Source: Caulobacter sp. B11
Lineage (GTDB): Bacteria; Pseudomonadota; Alphaproteobacteria; Caulobacterales; Caulobacteraceae
Assembly (NCBI RefSeq): GCF_002737765.1
Contig: NZ_PEGG01000202.1
Location: 1 to 6,239, forward strand
DNA length: 6,239 bases
Reading direction: 5' to 3'
The number at the start of each line of letters is the position of its first letter. The first letter of the stretch is position 1. This document shows, piece by piece, positions 1 through 6,239 of this stretch. The notes below the pieces were generated by a model, which was given only the letters and a program-made list of their open reading frames with translations, was not told where the DNA came from and did no database searches. The position numbers and the translations under genes are program-made.

Positions 1-38
1 CGCCGCCCGCGACCTTTCATGAAGGTGACGGGCAGGTC

Positions 39-1013
39 GTGATCGGAACCCAGATGGACAAGACCCAGGACGTCTTTCAGACCCATGGCTGGCGCCAGAT
101 GCTGCTGACCCGCTGCGAGGGCCTGGCGCCGATCCCGACGGCGGTGGCCCATCCTTGCGACCCCGTCTCGATCGAGGCGGCCTGCGAAGCCGCCGCCCGG
201 GGCCTTATCACCCCGATCCTGGTCGGGCCCGAGGCCCGGATCCGCGCCGTCGCCGACAAGGCGGGCCTGGACATCAGCGGCTTTCGGCTGGAGGCCACCG
301 CCCACAGCCACGCCTCGGCCGACCGCGCCGTGGCCCTGGTCCGGTCGGGCGAGGCCAGCCTGCTGATGAAGGGCTCGCTGCACACCGACGAGCTGATGGG
401 GGCGGTGACCAACGCCGCCACCGGTCTGCGCACCGCCCGCCGCATCAGCCACGTCTATCTGATGGATGTGCCGCGCTATCCCCGGCCGCTGCTGATCAGC
501 GACGCGGCGATCAACATCGCCCCCTCGCTGGAGGACAAGCGCGACATCGTCCAGAACGCCATCGACCTGGCCCATGTGCTGGGCATCGACCAGCCGCGCG
601 TCGCCATTCTGTCGGCGGTCGAGACGATCAATTCCAAGCTTCAGTCGACCCTCGACGCGGCGGCCCTGTGCAAGATGGCCGACCGGGGCCAGATCACCGG
701 CGGCCTGCTGGACGGCCCCCTGGCCTTCGACAACGCCGTCAGCCCCGAGGCGGCTCGCGACAAGGGCATCGTCTCGCAGGTCGCGGGCCAGGCCGATATC
801 CTGATCGTGCCCGACCTGGTGTCGGGCAACATCCTGGCCAAGCAGCTGACCTTCCTGGCCGGGGCCGACGCTGCGGGCGTGGTGGCGGGGGCTCGCGTTC
901 CGATCATCCTGACCAGCCGGGCCGACCCGGAAGCCGCGCGGATCGCCTCCTGCGCGGTGGCGGTGCTGATGGCCCATGCCGCCCTGGCCAGCCTGCCCGG
1001 TCCCCTGGCGTGA
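39..1013 (+). CDS. pta: Phosphate acetyltransferase (PTA/PTB family)
   Basis: Catalyses acetyl-CoA + phosphate <-> acetyl phosphate + CoA in the cytosol, feeding the acetate kinase encoded next. Seen: one uninterrupted frame with family blocks in order: PTAVAHPCD (about residues 33-41), LMKGSLHTDELMG (108-120), ISHVYLMD (136-143), LLISDAAINIAPSLEDKRDIVQNAI (about 150-174), AILSAVETINSKL then GGLLDGPLAFDNA, DILIVPDLVSGN, and IILTSRADP near the C-terminus. About 320 residues is normal for the stand-alone catalytic domain. The last four bases overlap the ackA start (GTGA), implying translational coupling. Start choice is uncertain: GTG at 39 lies in another GTGA whose TGA ends a reading frame entering from the left; ATG at 54 is the alternative. 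The frame is open to base 1, so an N-terminal MaoC-type hydratase domain, as in the bifunctional enoyl-CoA hydratase/Pta form, cannot be excluded. Phosphate butyryltransferase is a possible alternative activity, but pairing with a clear AckA favours acetate. Confidence 0.9.
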   Translation: MIGTQMDKTQDVFQTHGWRQMLLTRCEGLAPIPTAVAHPCDPVSIEAACEAAARGLITPILVGPEARIRAVADKAGLDISGFRLEATAHSHASADRAVALVRSGEASLLMKGSLHTDELMGAVTNAATGLRTARRISHVYLMDVPRYPRPLLISDAAINIAPSLEDKRDIVQNAIDLAHVLGIDQPRVAILSAVETINSKLQSTLDAAALCKMADRGQITGGLLDGPLAFDNAVSPEAARDKGIVSQVAGQADILIVPDLVSGNILAKQLTFLAGADAAGVVAGARVPIILTSRADPEAARIASCAVAVLMAHAALASLPGPLA

Positions 1014-2199
1014 CCGACGCCGTCCTGACCCTGAACGCCGGCTCGTCCAGCCTGAAGTTCGCGCTGTTCGCCCGCCGCGACACCGGCGTGACGGAGCTGT
1101 TTCATGGCCAGATCGAGGGCGTCCAGAGCGCGCCGCACATGATCGCCCGCGACGCCGCCGGCGTAATCCTGACCGAACAGCGCTGGGCGCCGGACAGCGG
1201 GATGAACCACGAAGCCTTCCTGGCCCCGCTGCTGGCCTTCGTCGAGGCCCATCGCGGGGGGCGACCCTGACCGCGGTCGGCCACCGCATCGTGCATGGCG
1301 GTCCCGACCTGCATGAGGCGGTGCGGATCGACGCGCCGCTGATGGCCCGGCTGGAGGCCCTGTCGCCCCTGGCCCCGCTACACCAGCCGCACAACCTGGC
1401 CGCCGTCCGCGCCGCCCAGGCCGCCCTGCCCGGCCTGCCCCAGGTGGCCTGTTTCGACACCGCCTTCCACCACGGCCACGCCGATGAGGTCACCCACCTG
1501 GCCCTGCCGCCGCCCTGGCATGAGCAGGGCGTTCGCCGCTACGGCTTCCATGGCCTGTCCTACGCCTTTGTCAGCGAGCGGCTGCGGGCCCTCGACCCGC
1601 AATTGGCGGCCGGGCGGGTGATCGTCGCCCACCTCGGCAACGGGGCCAGCCTCTGCGCCCTCAAGAACGGGGCCAGCGTCGACACCACCATGGGCTTCAC
1701 CACCCTGGACGGCCTGATGATGGGCACCCGCTGCGGATCGCTGGATCCCGGGGTGATCCTCTACCTGCAGCAGCAGGCGGGGCTGTCGATCCAGGCGGTG
1801 GAGACCCTGCTCTATACCCAGTCGGGCCTGCTGGGGTGTCGGGCCTGTCGGGCGACATGCGCACCCTGCTGGCCAGCGCCGAACTGCGGGCCCGCCAGGC
1901 CGTCGAGCTCTACACCTTCCGCATCGCCCGCGAGGCCGGGGCCCTGATGTCGACCCTGGGCGGGCTGGATGGCCTGGTGTTCACCGCCGGGGTCGGCGAG
2001 CACGCCCCCGCCATCCGCGCCGCCGTGGCCGAGCGTCTGGCCTGGACCGGTCTGAGGCTGGACGGCCGCCGCCAACCTTGCGGGCGAAGGGCTGATCAGC
2101 GCGCAGGACTCGGCGATCCGGGCCTGGGTCATTCCCACCAATGAAGAGGCGATGATCGCCTTGGACACTGCCCGAACCCTGGGCGCTCAAGCGGTCTAG
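1010..2199 (+). CDS. ackA: Acetate kinase, interrupted by three single-base frameshifts
   Basis: Transfers phosphate between acetyl phosphate and ADP, giving acetate and ATP; partner of the preceding pta. It starts at GTG 1010 inside the pta stop, giving VTDAVLTLNAGSSSLKF, the diagnostic acetate kinase N-terminus. As read, the frame breaks three times: one G is missing in the run at 1256-1261, one G missing at 1833-1836, and one base is extra near 2064-2067. Corrected, it encodes 396 residues, the usual family length of about 400. In corrected numbering the active-site set is intact: N9, R93 (GHRIVHGG), H125, D150 (FDTAFHH), H181 (RYGFHGLS), H208 and N211 (AHLGNG), R241 (GTRCG), GVGEH near 328-332 and the TNEE glutamates 379-380. 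These match known catalytic and nucleotide-binding positions of Methanosarcina acetate kinase. The TRCGSLDPG segment has Ser where many homologues have Asp. I favour sequencing error over true decay, since every motif is conserved. Its stop TAG shares CTAG with the opposing gene. Acting on propionate or butyrate as well is possible. Confidence 0.9.
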
Positions 2200-3194
2200 G
2201 CGGAAACCTCGCAAGCCGCCGCGCGACGCAGGGCGTCGGCCAGGCGATCGAGGCCAGCGATGTCGAGGTCGCCGTCGAACGGCAGGCTGATCAGGCTGAT
2301 GGACAGGTGGTCGGCGACCGGCATGTCGTCCATCGCGGCCGAGGCCGGATAGACGCCCACCGATTCCGGAAACAGGCCCTCGGCCAGCAGCCGTTCGGCG
2401 ACGCCGTCGGCGGCGCCGTCGGGCAGGGTCAGGGCGCAGGCTCCCGACACCCAACTCATGCCCCAGCCCGGCTGGAAGCCGACCGGGGCGTCGATCAGCA
2501 GCATCCGCAGGCGCTGGGCGGCGGTGGCCAGACGCAGGCGCTGGTGCGGCCAGGCGTCCAGGCCGCTCTCTCCGTCGAAACCGGGCGCGCTCAGGCGGTC
2601 GATGAAGGCGCTGTCCTCGCTAGCCAGGAACACGCCCTGGCCGCCGGGCAGGCCGACCAGCACGGGGACGGCGGCGTCCATGATCCCGTCAAAGGCCTCG
2701 AAGGCGTCGACCAGGATCGGCAGGCCGGTCTCGGCGCGGAAGGCGGCCCAGGCCTGAAGGTCCGGGGCGCGGCCAAAGGCGCAGCAGGGCACGATGGCCT
2801 CCAGCGGCCCCGGGGCTTCGGGCAGGCGCTCGCGCAGATGGCCCGGATCGAACATCCAGCTATAGGGGTCGACATCGACCAGCCAGGGCACGAGGCCGGC
2901 GGCGGCGATGCCGTCGAGGGTCTCGCGCGAAGCCAGGGCCGAGACCACGCAGATCCCGCCCGGACGCACATCCAGGGCGATCAGGGCGTCGGCCAGGGCC
3001 TCGGTCCGGTCCAGGGCGACGCGCACGGAGGTCGGGTGTGCGAAGCGAAACTCCAGCCGGGTCTCGACGCCGCTGGCCAGGCCGCGCAGGGCCGCCTCGA
3101 TCGCGGCGAAGTCCAGCGGCACAGCCGGCGCGGCGGACTTGCCGCGGGCGGCGGCGGGAGGCGGGACGGACGCGGCGGCGAACTTGGAGGACAT
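2196..3194 (-). CDS. DegT/DnrJ/EryC1-like protein lacking the PLP lysine
   Basis: 332 residues, shorter than the usual 370-400 of the DegT/DnrJ/EryC1 aminotransferase family. The resemblance is my own pattern match: GLVPWLVDVDPYSWMFDP (residues 100-117) parallels the GA.PVFVDIDP..N.DP block; LEAIVPCCAFGRAPDLQAW (131-149) parallels AI.PVH.YG...DM; LPILVDAFEAFDG (158-170) parallels LPVIEDAAQAHG, with D163 as the likely equivalent of the ring-nitrogen Asp; and GLPGGQGVFLASEDSAFIDRL (181-201) parallels the TK..G.GEGG.V.T.D block, with no Lys there. Lysine occurs only at residues 4 and 19, so an internal aldimine cannot form, and the SGTAAL phosphate-binding motif is replaced near 63-70. Residues 1-25 are Ala/Pro-rich and probably disordered. 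An inactive relative with a binding, structural or regulatory role is likely; the actual role is unknown. ATG 3194 is chosen because the frame has a credible family N-terminus after it and a weak GCGGAAA upstream. The gene is last in a same-strand series 109 bases after the acyl-CoA synthetase and converges on ackA. Confidence 0.72.
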   Translation of the reverse strand: MSSKFAAASVPPPAAARGKSAAPAVPLDFAAIEAALRGLASGVETRLEFRFAHPTSVRVALDRTEALADALIALDVRPGGICVVSALASRETLDGIAAAGLVPWLVDVDPYSWMFDPGHLRERLPEAPGPLEAIVPCCAFGRAPDLQAWAAFRAETGLPILVDAFEAFDGIMDAAVPVLVGLPGGQGVFLASEDSAFIDRLSAPGFDGESGLDAWPHQRLRLATAAQRLRMLLIDAPVGFQPGWGMSWVSGACALTLPDGAADGVAERLLAEGLFPESVGVYPASAAMDDMPVADHLSISLISLPFDGDLDIAGLDRLADALRRAAACEVSA

Positions 3195-3238
3195 GGGGTT
3201 TCCGCGAGAAACGGATCTGCCTTGAGGGCATCACCTAC

Positions 3239-3248
3239 TGGTTAACCA
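3239..3248. promoter_or_regulatory. TGGTTAACCA palindrome in the gap before the DegT-like gene
   Basis: A perfect 10-base palindrome centred about 50 bases upstream of the DegT-like start codon, in the 109-base gap 3195-3303. On the + strand it reads TTAACCAA, one base from the TTAACCAT half-site bound by CtrA in Caulobacter; the usual TTAA-N7-TTAA pair is not present on either strand. A GACTC at 3261-3265 fits the GANTC methylation site of CcrM. The gap also holds CCCGC (3272-3276) with GCGGG (3292-3296) around a GGCGCGCC core, a possible weak hairpin after the acyl-CoA synthetase stop, without a T-run. I see no convincing -35/-10 pair. Function is inferred only. Confidence 0.22.
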
Positions 3249-3303
3249 ACCGTATCGACTGACTCGCCCTGCCCGCATGCGGCGCGCCGTCGCGGGTCAA
3301 GCT

Positions 3304-4868
3304 TCACACTTGGGCAGGAGCCTGCCATGAGTCGCGCAGTTCGCGCTTCAAAACCTTGCCGATATGGCTGCGCGGCAGGGCGTCGAGCAGATGCAGCTCG
3401 GCCAGGCGCTGGGTCTTGCCGAGGCGGGCGTTAACGGCCGCGCGCAGGGCCTCGGCGTCGATCGCCGCCCCGGCCTTCAGGGCCACGAAGGCGACCGGCG
3501 TCTCGCCCCAGGCGTCGGACGGCACGCCGACCACGGCCGCCTCGGCCACGGCCTCGTGCTTGAGGATCTCGGCTTCCAGATCGCTGGGATAGATGTTGAA
3601 GCCGCCGCTGATGATCATGTCCTTCTTGCGATCCATCAGGGTGAGGAAGCCCTCCTCGTCGAACCGGCCCACATCGCCGGTGCGGATGAAGCGCTCGCCC
3701 TCGGGCGAAACCCAGGTGGCCTCGGCCGTCTTGCCGGGCTGGCCGTGATAGCCGTTCATCATGCCCTGCGAGCGGCCGACGATCTCGCCGACCACGCCGG
3801 GGCCGACCTGGACGCCGTCCTCGTCGATCAGGCGGATGTCGTGGCCGGGGGCCGGGCGGCCCACCGTGTGCAGCTTGTCGGGGTGCTCATGGCAGATGAG
3901 GATGCAGGTGCCCCCGCCCTCGGTCATGCCGAAATACTCGACCAGGCCGCCGGGCCAGCGGGCCAGGACCTGGGCCTTGAGCTCGGCCGCGAACGGGGCG
4001 CTGGTGCAGAACTTCATGTGGAAGCTCGACAGGTCGAACTGGTCGAAGTCCGGATGCTCGAGGATACGGCGGTACTGCACCGGCACCAGCATGGCGTGGG
4101 TCACGCGGTGCTGCTGGGCCAGTTGCAGGAAGCGCCCGGCGTCGAACTTCTTCATCAGCACCACCGTGCCGCCGCCCGCCAGGATCGGGAAGAAACAGAC
4201 CAGGGTGGTGTTGGAATAGAGCGGGGTCGACAGCAGGGCGACGGCGGTCTCGCCATAGCCGATGGCGCCCGGGCCGCGCAGCAGGTGGCGCCAGCGCATG
4301 CCGTGCGACTGGACGATGCCCTTGGGCGCGCCGGTGGTGCCGCTGGAATAGATGATGTTGAACGGATCGTCCGGGGTGATGGTCACCGGGGTCGGGACCG
4401 CGCCCGCCGGGGCCAGCCAGGCCTCGAAGGCCTCGCCGCTGTCGCAGCCGTCCAGGGCGATGAACCGCGCCGTGATCTGGTCGCGCACCGCGGCCAGCTC
4501 GGCCGCCACGCCGGCGTCGACGAAGAACAGGATCGCGCCGCAGTCGGCGACCATGCCGGCCAGGGCCTCGGGCGTCGAGGACGGGCCAGGGGCGCCACCG
4601 CCACCCCGGCCCGCAGTCCGCCCAGGAACAGGGCCGCATAGGGGATCGAGGACAGGGCGCAGACCGCCACGGCCTGGCGCTGGGCCACGCCGTCGCGCTG
4701 CAGCGACGCGGCCACCCGGTCGACCAGGGCGTCGAAGGCGGCGAAGCTGATCGTCTCGCCGGTCTCCATGATCACCGCCGGATGGTCCGGCGTCGCCGCG
4801 GCGCGCAGCCGCAGGATGTCGCCGATCGTGCCGAAGTCGGCGGCCAGCATGGCGTCGAGGGGGGTCAT
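3304..4868 (-). CDS. Class I adenylate-forming acyl-CoA synthetase, one frameshift
   Basis: Activates a carboxylic acid, probably a fatty acid, via an acyl-AMP intermediate to its CoA thioester. It starts at ATG 4868 (MTPLDAMLAADFGTIGDIL), with AGGGA 8 bases upstream. After residue 95 (VAVAPLA) the frame breaks: one C is missing on the coding strand (GGG at 4583-4585 on +). Corrected, the protein has 521 residues, normal for the family. In corrected numbering: YSSGTTGAPKG P-loop at 174-184, YFGMTE at 312-317, RTGD at 396-399, the hinge DRKKD at 413-417, SGGFNIYPSDLE at 421-432, and the catalytic lysine K505 in PRSHIGKVLKREL. All motifs are intact, so I think the break is a sequencing error. 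Starting instead upstream in the downstream frame (near 4935) gives an Arg/Gly-rich, unrelated N-terminus and is wrong. It follows a beta-oxidation enzyme on the same strand after 142 bases, which supports a fatty acid substrate. Chain length cannot be read from the sequence; aryl or short-chain acids remain possible. Confidence 0.9.
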
Positions 4869-4904
4869 GGGGTCTGTCCCTAAAGCTACTTGAGGCGGGG
4901 CAAA

Positions 4905-4945
4905 CCCCCTCCGGCCCTCTGGGCCACTCCCCCAAAGGGGAGGAT
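4905..4945 (+). repeat. REP-like structured repeat, copy B
   Basis: Two adjacent hairpins: GGCCC (4913-4917) pairs with GGGCC (4921-4925) over a TCT loop, then CTCCCC (4927-4932) pairs with GGGGAG (4937-4942) over CAAA. The element begins CCCCCTC and ends GGAT. Its order of parts matches the element at 4959-5000 read on the opposite strand. It lies just 5' of the acyl-CoA synthetase in the - strand transcript, where it could affect termination or mRNA stability. There is no long T-run, so a standard intrinsic terminator is not clear. Confidence 0.65.
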
Positions 4946-4958
4946 TTACGCAGATCAG

Positions 4959-5000
4959 ATGCTCCCCCTCTGGGGGAGCTGTCGCGGAGCGACTGAGGGG
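4959..5000 (-). repeat. REP-like structured repeat, copy A (inverted)
   Basis: GCTCCCCC (4961-4968) and GGGGGAGC (4972-4979) form a perfect 8-base stem with a 3-base loop, followed by GTCGC (4981-4985) and GCGAC (4989-4993) with loop GGA. CCCCTC (4965-4970) can alternatively pair with GAGGGG (4995-5000), so two mutually exclusive folds exist. Read on the - strand it has the same architecture as copy B, which faces it across 13 bases. It begins 11 bases past the stop of the beta-oxidation gene. I recognise this GC-rich hairpin style as typical of dispersed palindromes in alphaproteobacterial genomes, but could not search for copies. Confidence 0.7.
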
Positions 5001-5010
5001 CTCGCCGCCC

Positions 5011-6239
<1,229 letters not shown>

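Noticed and set aside
155..1270. 371-codon + strand frame overlapping pta and the start of ackA
   Set aside because: Only the part from 1010 is real (N-terminal acetate kinase); the upstream portion is an Arg/Pro/Gly-rich shadow of pta.
1256..1836. Programmed ribosomal frameshifting in ackA
   Set aside because: There is no slippery heptamer with a downstream structure as in known cases, acetate kinase is not known to use recoding, and three separate shifts in both directions are implausible.
2307..3245. 312-codon + strand frame opposite the DegT-like gene
   Set aside because: Low-complexity Gly/Gln/Arg-rich translation, no motif, and the opposing frame shows structured family blocks and a sensible start.
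3364..4641. Long + strand frame of 425 codons opposite the acyl-CoA synthetase
   Set aside because: It is antisense to a gene with unmistakable adenylate-forming motifs; its composition (Gly, Ala, His, Arg-rich, no recognisable domain) is that expected from the complement of high-GC coding DNA.
4869..4935. N-terminal extension of the acyl-CoA synthetase up to 4935
   Set aside because: It belongs to the wrong frame before the indel; the translation is Arg-rich nonsense and crosses repeat copy B, whereas ATG 4868 in the other frame gives a proper N-terminus with a ribosome binding site.
4961..4979. Intrinsic terminator after the beta-oxidation gene
   Set aside because: The stem is strong, but neither strand has a following T-run, and the sequence is better explained as part of a two-hairpin repeat with a matching inverted copy nearby.
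4905..5000. CRISPR array or insertion sequence ends
   Set aside because: There are only two units, inverted rather than direct, with a 13-base spacer, no transposase and no target-site duplication that I can see.

Overview
The window comes from a very GC-rich genome with strongly GC-biased third codon positions. GTG starts, a Pta of the short PTA/PTB type paired with AckA, an alphaproteobacterial style of beta-oxidation enzyme, and a GGTTAACC/GACTC-bearing intergenic region together suggest an alphaproteobacterium, plausibly Caulobacterales (Caulobacter/Phenylobacterium-like). The taxonomic assignment is inference from sequence style, not from a marker gene.

Layout. Left part, + strand: pta (39-1013) followed by ackA (1010-2199) with a 4-base GTGA start/stop overlap, a classic acetyl-CoA <-> acetyl phosphate <-> acetate operon. 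Right part, - strand, in transcription order: the C-terminal two thirds of a multifunctional beta-oxidation protein (6239-5011, its crotonase half lies outside the window); a 142-base gap holding two REP-like palindromic elements in inverted orientation; an acyl-CoA synthetase (4868-3304); a 109-base gap with a TGGTTAACCA palindrome; and a small DegT/DnrJ-like protein (3194-2196) that has no lysine after residue 19 and so cannot be a normal PLP enzyme. This last gene converges on ackA, and the two stop codons share the bases CTAG.

How the genes fit together: the - strand enzymes activate fatty acids to CoA thioesters and oxidise them; the + strand pair interconverts acetyl-CoA (perhaps other short acyl-CoAs) with the acyl phosphate and acid plus ATP. 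All four catalytic genes work around acyl-CoA, but there is no evidence that the two strands are co-regulated.

An important caveat: three of the five genes are broken by small indels (three in ackA, one in the acyl-CoA synthetase, one in the beta-oxidation gene). Repairing single bases restores full-length proteins with every catalytic motif in place, and three of the four best-defined events are one base missing from a G or C run. The simplest reading is uncorrected homopolymer sequencing errors rather than five independent gene deaths. I see no RNA gene, CRISPR array, transposase or phage gene. The most unusual items are the lysine-free DegT-like protein and the facing pair of structured repeats.
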